Shown: positions 35,937 through 45,821 of the stretch, in pieces
Layout: each line of letters begins with the position of its first letter
How positions within the stretch are numbered: the first letter of the stretch is position 1
From: Bacillus sp. NEB1478
GTDB taxonomy: Bacteria > Bacillota > Bacilli > Bacillales > Fictibacillaceae
Direction: 5' to 3'
Assembly (NCBI RefSeq): GCF_031582965.1
Contig: NZ_CP134049.1
Span: 2,294,001 to 2,358,000, forward strand
Length of the DNA: 64,000 bases
Notes under the pieces: generated by a model
The model's input: the letters and a program-made list of their open reading frames with translations, nothing else
What the model was told of the DNA's origin: nothing
Database searches by the model: none
Made by a program: the position numbers and the translations under genes

Positions 35937-37772
35937 TTAGTTTGAAGAAAGCTTCTTTTTCTTTTCGATTCTTTCACGTTCGCTCTTATCAAGAATTTTC
36001 TTGCGAAGACGGATGCTTTCTGGTGTTACTTCACAATACTCGTCATCATTCAAGTATTCAAGAGCTTCTTCCAATGACATGATACGCGGCTTTTTCATGC
36101 TTACTGTTTGGTCTTTATTTGCTGAACGCATGTTTGTCATTTGCTTCATTTTAACGATATTTACTGTGATGTCGTTCTCACGAGTGTGTTCCCCAACGAT
36201 CATACCCATGTAAACTTCTGTCCCTGGCTCGATAAAGATCGTACCACGGTCTTCAACACCCATAATTCCATATTGAGAAGCTTTTCCGTTTTCCATTGAA
36301 ACGAGAACACCTTGACGGCGGCCACCAACATTACCAGCAACCATCGGCTGATAGCTGTCAAAAGTATGGTTTAAGATACCATAACCGCGTGTTTGCGTTA
36401 AGAACTCAGTCGTATAACCGATCAATCCACGTGCAGGTACCATGAATTCAAGACGAACTTGACCAGATCCATTATTAACCATGTTTTTCATATCGCCTTT
36501 ACGGTCACCTAATGATTCCATAATTGCACCAGTGTATTCTTCTGGGATATCGATTTGTACGTGTTCTACAGGCTCACATTTAACGCCATCAATTTCACGA
36601 ACGATTACTTCAGGTTTTGATACTTGAAGTTCAAATCCTTCGCGGCGAAGGTTTTCGATCAAGATGGATAAATGTAGTTCCCCACGTCCAGAAACGATCC
36701 ATACATCTGGTGATTCAGTGTTTTCAACACGTAAACTTACATCCGTTTCAAGCTCAGACATTAGACGCTCTTCAATTTTACGGCTTGTAACAAATTTACC
36801 TTCGCGGCCAGCAAATGGCGAGTTGTTAACAAGGAAAGTCATCTTAAGAGTAGGCTCATCTATACGAAGAACAGGCAGTGCTTCTTCTTTACCTTCTGGG
36901 CAAACTGTTTCACCTACGTTGATTTCTTCCATTCCTGATACAGCAATAAGATCTCCAGCTTTTGCTTCAGTAATTTCGATACGCTTTAAGCCTAAGAAAC
37001 CGAATAGTTTTGTTACACGGAACTTCTTAACTGAACCGTCTAGCTTCATAAGTGAAACTTGTTGGCCAACTGAAATTGTTCCACGGAATACACGGCCGAT
37101 ACCGATACGTCCAAGGTAATCGTTGTAATCAAGCATAGTAACTTGGAATTGAAGTGCCTCATCACTGTTATCAACTGGTGCAGGAATTGTATCGATAATA
37201 GTATCAAGCAATGCAGTCATGTTTTCATCTTGCTTTTCTGGATTCATACTTGCTGTTCCTTTTAATGCAGATGCATATACAACTGGGAATTCTAATTGAT
37301 CTTCCTCAGCACCAAGCTCAATAAATAAATCGATTACTTCATCAACTACTTCTTCTGGACGAGCGAAGTCACGGTCAATTTTGTTAACTACAACGATAGG
37401 CGTTAATTTTTGTTCTAATGCTTTTTTCAAAACGAAACGTGTTTGAGGCATACATCCTTCATATGCATCAACAACAAGAAGTACTCCGTCTACCATTTTC
37501 ATGATACGTTCAACTTCTCCGCCGAAATCAGCATGTCCAGGTGTATCCATGATATTGATACGCTTGTCGTTATAATTGATTGCTGTATTTTTTGCAAGGA
37601 TTGTAATTCCGCGTTCACGTTCAAGGGCATTTGAGTCCATTGCACGTTCGTTTACTTGTTCGTTTTCACGAAAAGTTCCTGATTGATGAAGCAGTTTGTC
37701 CACTAACGTTGTTTTACCATGGTCAACGTGGGCAATAATCGCTATATTGCGTAAATCTTCTCTTCTATTCAA
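35937..37772 (-). CDS. typA: translational GTPase BipA/TypA
   Basis: 611 residues, full length. GTPase domain with G1 [10 protein letters not shown]3 [10 protein letters not shown] and G4 NKID, then domain II, EF-G-like domains III and V, and the BipA-specific C-terminal domain. Ribosome-binding GTPase acting in 50S assembly and cold or stress adaptation. ATG start with AAGGAGAG upstream. ylaH follows 31 bp downstream. Confidence 0.97.
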   Translation of the reverse strand: MNRREDLRNIAIIAHVDHGKTTLVDKLLHQSGTFRENEQVNERAMDSNALERERGITILAKNTAINYNDKRINIMDTPGHADFGGEVERIMKMVDGVLLVVDAYEGCMPQTRFVLKKALEQKLTPIVVVNKIDRDFARPEEVVDEVIDLFIELGAEEDQLEFPVVYASALKGTASMNPEKQDENMTALLDTIIDTIPAPVDNSDEALQFQVTMLDYNDYLGRIGIGRVFRGTISVGQQVSLMKLDGSVKKFRVTKLFGFLGLKRIEITEAKAGDLIAVSGMEEINVGETVCPEGKEEALPVLRIDEPTLKMTFLVNNSPFAGREGKFVTSRKIEERLMSELETDVSLRVENTESPDVWIVSGRGELHLSILIENLRREGFELQVSKPEVIVREIDGVKCEPVEHVQIDIPEEYTGAIMESLGDRKGDMKNMVNNGSGQVRLEFMVPARGLIGYTTEFLTQTRGYGILNHTFDSYQPMVAGNVGGRRQGVLVSMENGKASQYGIMGVEDRGTIFIEPGTEVYMGMIVGEHTRENDITVNIVKMKQMTNMRSANKDQTVSMKKPRIMSLEEALEYLNDDEYCEVTPESIRLRKKILDKSERERIEKKKKLSSN

Positions 37773-37924
37773 AGTTATTCTCTCCTTATAACTATATCTC
37801 TTTAAGTCATTTTTTGTTCAACTTGACTATTATATCATATTTTTATGTTTAGGCTTTTTCTTTTTACATAAATTCGATACACTTATTAGGAAGTATTGAC
37901 AAGTTTTTTACAGTGGAGGTCATC

Positions 37925-38095
37925 ATGAAGGCTATTTTCTTTATTATTTCGCTGTTAACGGCATTATCAATTTGTGGTATTGGTGTTGCAATTGGTGAAA
38001 AAAGTTTACTTATTTTTATTATTTCTGTAGTTTTGGTTTTTATTTTGATGGGTTTAGGATTTTCATTAAGAAAAAAACAAAGAGAGCGTTCGTAA
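37925..38095 (+). CDS. ylaF: DUF5325 membrane protein YlaF
   Basis: 56 residues with two transmembrane helices (about 2-22 and 28-47) and a basic tail LRKKQRERS. Matches the YlaF family by size and location beside bipA. ATG 37925 follows GTGGAGG. The terminator overlaps the end of the gene. Confidence 0.85.
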   Translation: MKAIFFIISLLTALSICGIGVAIGEKSLLIFIISVVLVFILMGLGFSLRKKQRERS

Positions 38096-38116
38096 CTGAA
38101 TGCTCTCTCTGTTTTA
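38080..38116 (+). terminator. terminator overlapping the ylaF end
   Basis: AGAGAGCGTTC...GAATGCTCTCT stem followed by GTTTT. Confidence 0.78.
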
Positions 38117-38140
38117 TTCACTATTAGCAAATGTGTCTTG

Positions 38141-38935
38141 TTAATTTAATAAATGATTTAAAATCTCTTCATGAAGCCCGGGTTTGCCGGCAAGTATGCT
38201 ATTTTGTTCGAGTAAACGGACTGCTTTCCCATCCGCATTTGTTGCAATTCCGCCTACTTCATTTAATAAAATTATTCCTGCTGCAAAATCCCACGGAGAA
38301 AGTCTCATTGTCAAATATGCATCTATTTTCCCCGAAGCCACATATGCCAGTTCAATGGCAGCAGATCCATACGATCTAGTGCCGCGAGATTTCCTTACTA
38401 TACTTTGAACATTCTCATGATTAATTCTTCGATTCGGGCCTACCCAGGTCGCATTTACCCCTATAACCGCTTCTGAAAGTGTGACATTTTCCAGCTTCGG
38501 AAGCTTAACATCATTTAAAAATGCACCTTCACCCTTTTTAGCAAAATAAAAATCGCCGCTTGCCACATCAAAGATAATACCCAATATTCCAACCCCGTCC
38601 TCATAAATACCGATTGAAATAGCGAAATTTGATTGCTGATGAATAAAATTTGTCGTGCCATCAATTGGATCAATAATCCATATTATGCCTTTTTTACTTT
38701 GAATGTCATCGCCATAGCCTTCTTCACCAAGCACTTTATGTTTCGGAAATGCTTCTTGAATTTTGTGAATAAAAAATTGTTCTATCCTTTTATCCATATC
38801 AGTGACAAGGTCTGCGATATGAGACTTATATGTAATCGTTAGTGTGTTCTCGAATGAGTCTTTTAAAAGTTTTGCAGCTTCCAGTACCCAAATTTTTGCG
38901 GATTTTTCGATTGTGATCCATTCTTCATTTATCAT
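38141..38935 (-). CDS. suhB: inositol-1-monophosphatase family protein
   Basis: 264 residues. Metal-site motifs are complete: GEEGYG, IIDPIDGTTNFIHQ and WDFAAGIILLNEVGG. Dephosphorylates inositol monophosphate or related sugar phosphates (NADP phosphatase activity occurs in some relatives). ATG start after GGGGTGGTATAG. B. subtilis has yktC/suhB at the same place next to the yla genes. Confidence 0.92.
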   Translation of the reverse strand: MINEEWITIEKSAKIWVLEAAKLLKDSFENTLTITYKSHIADLVTDMDKRIEQFFIHKIQEAFPKHKVLGEEGYGDDIQSKKGIIWIIDPIDGTTNFIHQQSNFAISIGIYEDGVGILGIIFDVASGDFYFAKKGEGAFLNDVKLPKLENVTLSEAVIGVNATWVGPNRRINHENVQSIVRKSRGTRSYGSAAIELAYVASGKIDAYLTMRLSPWDFAAGIILLNEVGGIATNADGKAVRLLEQNSILAGKPGLHEEILNHLLN

Positions 38936-38989
38936 CTATACCACCCCTTGCCTTTCTTTAATAGTATATGCCAAATTGTCTTTCATCAC

Positions 38990-39028
38990 AAAAAAACGAA
39001 CCATCCTTTCTTGATGGATTCGTTTTTG
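38990..39028 (-). terminator. terminator after the 39049 gene
   Basis: Minus-strand AACGAATCCATCAAGAAAGGATGGTTCGTTTTTTT hairpin. Confidence 0.82.
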
Positions 39029-39048
39029 CTATCCGCTCCTTTGTTGAA

Positions 39049-39237
39049 TCATGCTTCTAATCTCACGAGCTCCAGCCTTAATCGTTCTAGTTTTCGCTTA
39101 CATTCATTAATTTGCTTTTGATCTTTATCTTTTAAAGCATCAAACAATGTAGCCAACTCATAATCAATCTCAAGACGCAGTACAGGAATTCTTCTTTCAG
39201 CATCCGTTCGTTTAAGAGTGTTAATTACTTGTTTCAT
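39049..39237 (-). CDS. small helical protein of unknown function
   Basis: 62 residues, almost wholly helical and rich in Leu, Arg, Lys and Glu (LEIDYELATLFDALKDKD, CKRKLERLRLELVRLEA); a coiled coil is likely. ATG 39237 follows GGATGTGCC. No family recognised. It lies 112 bp from suhB. Confidence 0.7.
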   Translation of the reverse strand: MKQVINTLKRTDAERRIPVLRLEIDYELATLFDALKDKDQKQINECKRKLERLRLELVRLEA

Positions 39238-39386
39238 TGCCGGCACATCCTTTCTTTTTCGTTTTCTTTTGTTTATTTTATGAATGGCAGATGTATATTG
39301 AGACGGCTTTTATGCAAACATTTTTTATTAAAGAGGCTTGTGTGATAGAATTTTTTGTATCGTTTCTAATCAGGAGGAAAATTTAA

Positions 39387-40016
39387 ATGTCTTTTAATGG
39401 ATTTCAAGTAGATGATTTTAATGTGTTTCAAACAGATGGTCTGGAACAGCGGATGGAAAAGATCATAAATCAGATCCGTCCTAAACTCGAAACACTTGGA
39501 AATAAATATGCTGATGAATTAACCGTTTTAACTGGTGAGGAAATGCACTTTCATGTAGCCAAACATGCAAGACGGACAGTGAATCCCCCAAAAGATACTT
39601 GGGTTGCATTTGCTCCTAATAAGAGAGGCTATAAGATGCTGCCTCATTTTCAGATTGGCTTATTCGAGACGCATGTTTTTGTTTGGTTTGCCTTGATTTA
39701 TGAAGCTCCGATTAAAGGCACATATGGGAAAGTGTTTAAGAAAAATCTTAAAAAGATAAAAACTACAATCCCAGATACATATGTCTGGTCGGATGATCAT
39801 ACGAAACCAGAAAGCTACAAGCATGGTGACGTAAAGAAGAAAAAATTAGAAGAAATGGCTGTACGTCTAAGTACTGTAAAAAAAGCAGAACTATTATGCG
39901 GAAATCACATACCAAAAGATGAAGCTGTTAAAATGTCAGCAAATGACTGGTATGAACTTTTGGATCAGACGTTTAAAACGTTAATGCCTCTCTACGAGTT
40001 AAAAAAAGAACTTTAA
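39387..40016 (+). CDS. yktB: DUF1054 protein YktB
   Basis: 209 residues. FNGFQVDDFNVFQTDGLEQRM at the N-terminus and HFHVAKHARRTVNPPKDTWVAF are typical of YktB (UPF0637). A structure with a TATA-box-binding-like fold is known for the family; function is unknown. ATG after CAGGAGGA. Single gene. Confidence 0.9.
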   Translation: MSFNGFQVDDFNVFQTDGLEQRMEKIINQIRPKLETLGNKYADELTVLTGEEMHFHVAKHARRTVNPPKDTWVAFAPNKRGYKMLPHFQIGLFETHVFVWFALIYEAPIKGTYGKVFKKNLKKIKTTIPDTYVWSDDHTKPESYKHGDVKKKKLEEMAVRLSTVKKAELLCGNHIPKDEAVKMSANDWYELLDQTFKTLMPLYELKKEL

Positions 40017-40118
40017 TAAAAAAAGTGGCAGGAAGCAGGTTTTCTACTGCTTCTTACCACTAGTATATTGCCGTCATACACAAATGTATGGGTATGTATC
40101 ACTATTGTTAGAAAAGTG

Positions 40119-41081
40119 TTATAAAAGGCTGTTCCATTTATGCTGAACAGACTTGGCATCTTTCTTAATCTGCCGGAATAGTTCTTCCACTGTAAGGATT
40201 TCATTAATTCTCCCGATCACTTGGCCAGCCCATCCAAATCCCTCACCATCAATTCCGTCATAAATAAACTTCTGGTTAGCACTTCCGCTAATATACGATT
40301 TTAAATGTTCATATGTGGGATCTTTGCTTTCTTCCACCATAATTTTTTGTGCAAATGGAGTGTTCAAAGTTCTCCCCGGCATACCTAGTTTTCTTTTTAT
40401 TACAACGGTTTCATTTTCTGAACTTTCGACGATCAGTTTTTTATAATTTGGATGAGCATGAACACATTCTTTTGTAGCAATAAAACGAGTTCCCATTTCA
40501 ATCCCTTCAGCACCTAATGCCAAAGCAGCCATTAGACCTTTTCCATCTCCTATTCCACCTGAACCGATGAGGGGGATTGATATACTGTCAGCAACTTGAG
40601 GAATAAGCACAAACGTACCTATATCATCTTTGCCAATATGCCCTCCTCCTTCTTGTCCAACAGCCATCACTGCATCTGCACCCAATTGTTCTGCTTTTAT
40701 GGCTTGTCTTTTACTTGCAACAAGAACAAGTTTTTTGATATTTGTGTTTTCTAATCTTTTTAATACAGGAGCTGGATTTCCTCCTGTAATACTAATGACT
40801 TCAACTCCTTCTTCAATTGCCGTTTCCAGCAACTCTTCATATGATCTTCCATGCTGGCCAATTGCAAAATTAACACCAAATGGTTTTGATGTCATGTTCT
40901 TTGTTTTTCTGATTTCTGCCTGCAATGCTTTACTGTCAGAAAGAGACATCGCAGTGATTTGACCAAGGCCGCCAGCATTTGAAACCGCTGCAGCCAGTTC
41001 AGAATAAGCCAAATAAGCTAATCCACCTTGGATAATCGGCATTTCAATGTTTAGCAATGTCGTGACTCGTGTTTTGAACAT
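40119..41081 (-). CDS. nitronate monooxygenase / FabK-like flavoprotein
   Basis: 320 residues, FMN-dependent TIM-barrel of the 2-nitropropane dioxygenase/FabK family. Seen: MPIIQGGLAYLAYSELAAAVSNAGGLG, QEGGGHIG, and the flavin-phosphate loop GSGGIGDGKGLMAALALGAEGIEMGTRF. It may be a nitronate monooxygenase or an enoyl-ACP reductase; the family cannot be split reliably by eye. ATG 41081 follows AAGGGGG at 8 nt. Divergent from speA. Confidence 0.85.
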   Translation of the reverse strand: MFKTRVTTLLNIEMPIIQGGLAYLAYSELAAAVSNAGGLGQITAMSLSDSKALQAEIRKTKNMTSKPFGVNFAIGQHGRSYEELLETAIEEGVEVISITGGNPAPVLKRLENTNIKKLVLVASKRQAIKAEQLGADAVMAVGQEGGGHIGKDDIGTFVLIPQVADSISIPLIGSGGIGDGKGLMAALALGAEGIEMGTRFIATKECVHAHPNYKKLIVESSENETVVIKRKLGMPGRTLNTPFAQKIMVEESKDPTYEHLKSYISGSANQKFIYDGIDGEGFGWAGQVIGRINEILTVEELFRQIKKDAKSVQHKWNSLL

Positions 41082-41205
41082 AAAATATCCCCCTTGAAAA
41101 TTCAATCATTTACTTACATCTTCATGCATTTTCTGTTATACTTCATTTGTTTTATAAATTATTGATATTGCATTTTAGTTCACAATAGATGAGGTGTAGT
41201 AAAAA

Positions 41206-42684
41206 TTGTCTCAACATGAAACTCCATTGTTTACTGGCTTGCGTAAACATGCCAGCAATAACCCATTACAATTTCACATTCCCGGTCATAAAAAGGGGCA
41301 AGGAATGGATGAAGAATTTAAAGACTTCATTGGACCAAATGCCCTATCCATCGACCTAATCAACATTGCACCATTAGATGATCTTCATCATCCAAAAGGG
41401 ATGATTAAAAGAGCTCAAGATTTGGCTGCTCAAGCTTTTGGCGCTGACCACACTTATTTTTCCGTTCAAGGAACAAGCGGTGCCATTATGACAATGATAA
41501 TGTCCGTTGTGTCTCCCGGCGATAAAATTATCGTACCTAGAAATGTTCATAAATCGATAATGACAGCTATAGTTTTCTCTGGAGCGACACCAATCTTTAT
41601 TCACCCTGAAATCGACCTTGAATTAGGAATTTCACACGGAATAACTCCAGACAGTGTAGAGAAAGCTTTAAATCAGCATCCAGATGCGAAAGCCGTTTTG
41701 GTTATCAACCCTACTTATTTTGGATTCGCCGCTGATTTGAAAGAAATCGTTAATATTGCTCACCGATCGAATGTCCCAGTTCTTGTTGATGAAGCACATG
41801 GTGTTTTAATCCATTACCATGATCATATGCCGTTATCAGCGATGCAAGCTGGTGCAGATATGGCTGCCACAAGTGTTCATAAACTCGGCGGATCATTAAC
41901 TGGCAGTTCTATTTTAAATGTAAAAGAAGGTCTTGTCTCTCCTGAGCGTATACAAACGATTTTAAGTATGCTGACTACTACTTCAACATCCTATATTTTG
42001 TTGGCATCATTAGACGCAGCAAGAAGACGCCTTGCCACTGAAGGGTATACACTTATAGAAAAAACATTACGATTAGCGAATGAAACTCGAGCAAAAATTA
42101 ATGATATTCCCAACCTTTATTGTGTAGGCGAAGAAAGACTCGGTACATCAGCTACGTTCGATTATGATCCTACAAAATTGCTTATTTCTGTAAAAGATCT
42201 TGGGATCACTGGATATGAAGCTGAAACGTGGCTTCGCGAAGAACATAACATCGAAGTTGAATTATCCGATTTATACAACATACTTTGTTTAATTACGACA
42301 GCAGACCACGAGAAAGATACGATGGTACTTGTAAACGCATTGACTCAATTATCGGCTTTAAAAAGCTCTACTGAAACAACTGAAGTTCAATCTCTTCTTC
42401 CCGTTCACGTACCTGATATTCCTGTATTGGCTCTATCTCCACGTGATGCTTTTTATGCAAATACAGAGAGTATTCCTTTTGAAGAATCAGCTGGAAGAAT
42501 TATTGCTGAATTTGTTATGGTATACCCCCCAGGTATTCCAATTTTCATTCCTGGGGAAATTATTACTAAGGAAAATTTAGATTATATTAAAGAAAACCTC
42601 GAAGCAGGATTACCAGTTCAAGGTCCAGAAGATGCAAGCTTAAATTATTTAAAAGTCATTAAAGAACAAGTAGCGATACGCTAA
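41206..42684 (+). CDS. speA: arginine decarboxylase
   Basis: 492 residues, PLP-dependent fold-type I (Orn/Lys/Arg decarboxylase, short form). FHIPGHKKGQG, the SVQGTSGAIM loop and SVHKLGGSLTGSS containing the Schiff-base Lys (about residue 226) are visible. Makes agmatine for polyamines. TTG start at 41206 behind GAGGTG, matching the conserved N-terminus MSQHETPL. The SR1 locus follows on the other strand, the known B. subtilis arrangement. Confidence 0.94.
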   Translation: MSQHETPLFTGLRKHASNNPLQFHIPGHKKGQGMDEEFKDFIGPNALSIDLINIAPLDDLHHPKGMIKRAQDLAAQAFGADHTYFSVQGTSGAIMTMIMSVVSPGDKIIVPRNVHKSIMTAIVFSGATPIFIHPEIDLELGISHGITPDSVEKALNQHPDAKAVLVINPTYFGFAADLKEIVNIAHRSNVPVLVDEAHGVLIHYHDHMPLSAMQAGADMAATSVHKLGGSLTGSSILNVKEGLVSPERIQTILSMLTTTSTSYILLASLDAARRRLATEGYTLIEKTLRLANETRAKINDIPNLYCVGEERLGTSATFDYDPTKLLISVKDLGITGYEAETWLREEHNIEVELSDLYNILCLITTADHEKDTMVLVNALTQLSALKSSTETTEVQSLLPVHVPDIPVLALSPRDAFYANTESIPFEESAGRIIAEFVMVYPPGIPIFIPGEIITKENLDYIKENLEAGLPVQGPEDASLNYLKVIKEQVAIR

Positions 42685-42730
42685 CTGCATCTTTTTAACT
42701 GATCACTTTCATAAAACTTTTTAATTAACA

Positions 42731-42763
42731 CAAAAAGAAGACCACCGAAGGTCTTCTTTTTTT
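42731..42763. terminator. terminator shared by speA and SR1
   Basis: AAGAAGACC-ACCGAA-GGTCTTCTT with A/T tails on both sides; it would end speA and the antisense-direction SR1 RNA. Confidence 0.88.
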
Positions 42764-42764
42764 A

Positions 42765-42887
42765 TTATTTCTCTAATTTAGCTTGCTCTTGGCAATGCGG
42801 ACATTTTTTAGAATATAAAGTGGTTACCTTCTCTTCTTCAAAATGTTCAATTGTAGTTTCACACGTTTGGCAAATGATAACTCCCAT
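42765..42887 (-). CDS. GapA-binding peptide SR1P
   Basis: 40 residues, too short for ordinary gene calling: MGVIICQTCETTIEHFEEEK start, four cysteines at 6, 9, 29 and 32 in two CxxC pairs (CQTC, CPHC) suggesting zinc. It resembles SR1P (MGTIVCQDC...), which binds GapA and promotes its interaction with RNase J1. ATG 42887 follows AAAGGAG at 9 nt; an in-frame ATG nine bases upstream is inside the spacer. The protein half of the SR1 dual-function RNA. Confidence 0.85.
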   Translation of the reverse strand: MGVIICQTCETTIEHFEEEKVTTLYSKKCPHCQEQAKLEK

Positions 42888-42910
42888 CTGATCCATCTCC
42901 TTTCACATTT

Positions 42911-42924
42911 TGAAAGCGCTTACC
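42911..42924 (-). promoter_or_regulatory. cre-like site in the SR1 leader
   Basis: Plus-strand TGAAAGCGCTTACC matches the CcpA consensus TGWAARCGYTWNCW at 13 of 14 positions. It lies between the predicted transcription start and the SR1P start codon. Confidence 0.6.
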
Positions 42925-42936
42925 GTTTATACATGT

Positions 42937-42965
42937 ATAATATTATGTCACAATTGATTTGTCAA
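42937..42965 (-). promoter_or_regulatory. SR1 promoter with CcpN-like operator
   Basis: Minus-strand TTGACA, 17-bp spacer, TATTAT. Inside the spacer and -10 edge is TGTGACATAAT (42952-42942), a 10 of 11 match to the reported CcpN consensus TRTGHYATAYW. Known: CcpN represses B. subtilis SR1 under glycolytic conditions. The site is seen here by sequence match; binding is inferred. Confidence 0.75.
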
Positions 42966-43002
42966 CGGTTTTTAGTATAACACATTAAAAAAATTATGAT
43001 TC

Positions 43003-43302
43003 TTAATCATATTGTTCAACTACGGGCAAAGTTGGCACCGCTTCTTCAAAGAAAAGTGCTAGATCCTCAGCTTCTTTAAGCGATTTTATATGAAATACCT
43101 GCTTAATATAATCAAGGTTCCTCATATCATTGGAATCCAGCAAGGCAGATCTTCCTGTTTGCATACAAACCACTAGCGGCTTGCCAAAGAACATATTTGT
43201 ATACACTATACCAAAGTCATATCGGACCGTATCTGTCGTAAAACCTACAAACCTAACGTTCACTGATTCACTTTCATCATACAATTTTTCAAACCATTCC
43301 AT
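43003..43302 (-). CDS. DUF3055-type protein
   Basis: 99 residues. LYDESESVNVRFVGFTTDTVRYDFGIVYT and FGKPLVVCMQTGRSALL resemble the DUF3055 family of Bacillales. The C-terminus is acidic. ATG behind GAGGAGGG. Function unknown. Between SR1 and the 43519 gene. Confidence 0.82.
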   Translation of the reverse strand: MEWFEKLYDESESVNVRFVGFTTDTVRYDFGIVYTNMFFGKPLVVCMQTGRSALLDSNDMRNLDYIKQVFHIKSLKEAEDLALFFEEAVPTLPVVEQYD

Positions 43303-43518
43303 ATTAACCCTCCTCGTATGATTGAAATGCTCTCAATGGCGCATAGTATGTCATTTTGTCATGTAATGAATAGGTATACTAGTGATATACGTTTTGAGTG
43401 TATAGGTTATACCCTTGTTCAATGGTCGTTAAACTTATATTGTCAAAATCTTCTTAAAATATGATAAACTATTCTATGTACATATTTTGTTAAAAATGAC
43501 TTACTGGAGTGAGGCACA

Positions 43519-43944
43519 TTGTCTAAAAATGCGTATATCAAACTTGTTCCTGCTTCTTTGAAACAAGTAATCACCTTGGAAGAAGTAAAAGAATTATTTA
43601 ATTTTTATAAGACCAACACAGCAAAAACAGGTGAACAGCTTTCTTGGGGTTATTCTGAAGCTGCATTTCCCTACACTTTCGAAGAAAAAGAAGAAGCTAA
43701 TGGCAAATGGTTTTATTTAAAGGGAAAAGAGCCTCGAACACATAAATATATTTTAATTGGTGTTGGCTCTGAAGAAACAGATGAAAATGATCAATTAAGT
43801 TATATTCAATTCACACTTACTGACATTTCAACTCATGGTGACAAAGGAAAGGCTAATGAATACTGTAAATATTTGGCTTCTAAATTAAAAGCAGAGCTGC
43901 ATCTATTTAATGGCAGAGTGATGTATTATTATCCTAAAAAATAA
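43519..43944 (+). CDS. DUF1885-type protein
   Basis: 141 residues. NAYIKLVPASLKQVITLEEVKELF, QLSWGYSEAAFPYTF and QFTLTDISTHGDKGKANEYCKYLA fit the DUF1885 family; structure known, function not. TTG start at 43519 behind GGAGTGAGG. A promoter-like TTGTCA sits 70 bp upstream. Single gene with its own terminator. Confidence 0.83.
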   Translation: MSKNAYIKLVPASLKQVITLEEVKELFNFYKTNTAKTGEQLSWGYSEAAFPYTFEEKEEANGKWFYLKGKEPRTHKYILIGVGSEETDENDQLSYIQFTLTDISTHGDKGKANEYCKYLASKLKAELHLFNGRVMYYYPKK

Positions 43945-43955
43945 GAAGACGGCAC

Positions 43956-44001
43956 AAAAAGAGAGTCTAAATGACCCTAAAGACTCTCTTTTTGTTTTTT
44001 G
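43956..44001 (+). terminator. terminator after DUF1885 gene
   Basis: AAAAAGAGAGTCT...AGACTCTCTTTTT stem followed by GTTTTTT. Confidence 0.9.
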
Positions 44002-44015
44002 ATGAAGGATTACTA

Positions 44016-44264
44016 TTAAATAGGGATGATATCAGAAAAAAGAATTATTCTTCCTATCACATAAATCAAAGCGACACTTAGTGATAAAAAAATAGATAGT
44101 TGATTGTTTTGAAAGAATCTTAGAGCTACAAGATAACCAAAATAAGCAAACATGAACAATAATACAGTTTCATAAAAAGAATGATCATGGTGCGATAGGT
44201 AAAGAACTAGAGAGTAACCGCACCAAATCGTGATTTGAGTAATTACACAAATAAATATATTCAT
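44016..44264 (-). CDS. small multi-pass membrane protein
   Basis: 82 residues with three hydrophobic helices (about 3-22, 32-50, 60-78). No family recognised. ATG 44264 follows GGAGGGCAGA. It is convergent with the DUF1885 gene and lies upstream of pdhD on the same strand, but a terminator separates the two. Confidence 0.7.
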   Translation of the reverse strand: MNIFICVITQITIWCGYSLVLYLSHHDHSFYETVLLFMFAYFGYLVALRFFQNNQLSIFLSLSVALIYVIGRIILFSDIIPI

Positions 44265-44357
44265 TCTGCCCTCCATCACATACTATTATTAAATCGTATG
44301 AGACAACTTACAGAATAAGTCGTGGAGACCACTCAAACTTAATAAGATCTTCTAAAC

Positions 44358-44397
44358 AAAAAACCCCTTTGTGAATGTATCACAAAGGGGTTTTTAT
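44358..44397. terminator. terminator after pdhD
   Basis: AAAAACCCCTTTGTGA...TCACAAAGGGGTTTTT near-perfect stem with A and T tails; reads in both directions. Confidence 0.9.
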
Positions 44398-44404
44398 TGA
44401 TGCG

Positions 44405-45817
44405 TTATTTAACAATATGAACCGGCAATCCGATTGCAACTTCTGCAGCTTCCATTGCAATTTCTCCGAATGTTGGATGTGCATGAATAGTCATAGCAAT
44501 ATCTTCAGCAGTCATTCCTGCTTCAATTGCAAGACCTAATTCAGCAATCATATCAGATGCATTTCCACCTGCAATTTGAGCTCCTAGTACAAGTCCATCT
44601 TCTTTACGAGTGATTAGTTTCATGAAACCATCTGTCTCGTTCATAGATAGAGCACGTCCGTTAGCTGCAAATGGGAATTTAGATACAGTTACTTCAAATC
44701 CTGCATCTTTAGCAGATTTTTCATCATAACCGACTGTAGCAAGTTCAGGATCTGTAAATACAACTGCAGGAATCGCCATATAGTCAATTTCTGCTGCATG
44801 TCCGCTGATCACTTCAGCTGCCACTTTACCTTCATAAGAAGCTTTGTGAGCTAGAGCTGGACCTTCTACTACATCACCTATTGCATAGATGCCGTTAACA
44901 CTCGTTTGAGCCTTTTTGTTGATTTTGATCAAACCGCGTTCTGACATTTCTACGCCAACTTGCTCAAGACCAAGCTCTTCAGTATTTGGACGGCGACCAA
45001 CTGTAATAAGAACATAATCAGCTTCAAAAGTTTTAGACTCACCTTTGATTTCTGCTGTTACTGTTACTCCATCTTTAGTTTCTTCAACGCCTTTAGCCAT
45101 TGCTTCTGTGAACACTTCCACATTGCCTTTTTTCTTTAAGCGTTTAGATACTACTTGGCTCATTTGCTTTTCAAAACCAGGAAGGATTTGTTTACCGCCT
45201 TCTAGGATTGTTACTTCTGTACCAAAGTTAGCATAAGCTGTTCCAAGCTCCATTCCGATGTAACCGCCGCCGATTACAACCATCTTCTTAGGAACTTCTT
45301 TAAGTGCAAGTGCTCCTGTAGAAGAAATGACACGGTCACTCCATTTGAATCCTGGGATTTCAATCGGACGGGAACCCGTAGCAATAATAGCGTTTTTAAA
45401 TGTGTAAGTTTGAGAATTCTTTTCATCCATGATACGAACCGTATTTTCGTTAACGAAATATGCTTCACCACGAATGATTTCTACTTTATTTCCTTTTAGA
45501 AGACCTTCAACCCCGCCAGTAAGCTTCTTAACAATACCTGCTTTCCAGTCTTGGACTTTGCTGAAATCAACTGTTACATTTTCAGCTTTAATCCCCATAT
45601 CTTCAGAGTGTTTTGCGTGTTCAACACGATGACCTGCATTTATTAAAGCTTTTGATGGAATACAACCGACATTTAGACAAACGCCGCCCATCTCGCCTTT
45701 TTCCGCAATAGCCACTTTTTGTCCTAATTGTGCAGCACGAATTGCGGCTACATATCCCCCAGGACCTGAACCAATAACAAGTGTGTCTAACTCAATCGGA
45801 AAATCTCCTACTACCAT
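44405..45817 (-). CDS. pdhD: dihydrolipoyl dehydrogenase (E3)
   Basis: 470 residues. FAD site [17 protein letters not shown], redox pair Cys47/Cys52 in [16 protein letters not shown] site [13 protein letters not shown]-terminal active-site [11 protein letters not shown] (HxxxxE). Re-oxidises the lipoyl group of E2. ATG 45817, 4 bp after pdhC. Last gene of the pdh operon. Confidence 0.97.
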   Translation of the reverse strand: MVVGDFPIELDTLVIGSGPGGYVAAIRAAQLGQKVAIAEKGEMGGVCLNVGCIPSKALINAGHRVEHAKHSEDMGIKAENVTVDFSKVQDWKAGIVKKLTGGVEGLLKGNKVEIIRGEAYFVNENTVRIMDEKNSQTYTFKNAIIATGSRPIEIPGFKWSDRVISSTGALALKEVPKKMVVIGGGYIGMELGTAYANFGTEVTILEGGKQILPGFEKQMSQVVSKRLKKKGNVEVFTEAMAKGVEETKDGVTVTAEIKGESKTFEADYVLITVGRRPNTEELGLEQVGVEMSERGLIKINKKAQTSVNGIYAIGDVVEGPALAHKASYEGKVAAEVISGHAAEIDYMAIPAVVFTDPELATVGYDEKSAKDAGFEVTVSKFPFAANGRALSMNETDGFMKLITRKEDGLVLGAQIAGGNASDMIAELGLAIEAGMTAEDIAMTIHAHPTFGEIAMEAAEVAIGLPVHIVK

Positions 45818-45821
45818 CGAA

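Larger units (their letters stand above)
42731..42931 (-). ncRNA. SR1-type dual-function small RNA
   Basis: A transcript running from the promoter at 42937-42965 to the terminator at 42731-42763 would be about 200 nt, close to the 205-nt SR1 of B. subtilis. It contains the SR1P ORF, and it lies next to speA and on the pdhD side, the place where SR1 is found. In B. subtilis SR1 pairs with ahrC mRNA; that pairing could not be checked here. A cre-like site (42911-42924) falls in the leader. Confidence 0.75.

Noticed and set aside
36664..37119. 151-codon plus-strand frame opposite bipA
   Set aside because: Antisense shadow of a highly expressed GTPase gene, Ser/Arg-rich with no homology.
41101..41205. 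Riboswitch or leader RNA before speA
   Set aside because: Only about 100 bp, AT-rich, no recognisable conserved core or terminator hairpin.
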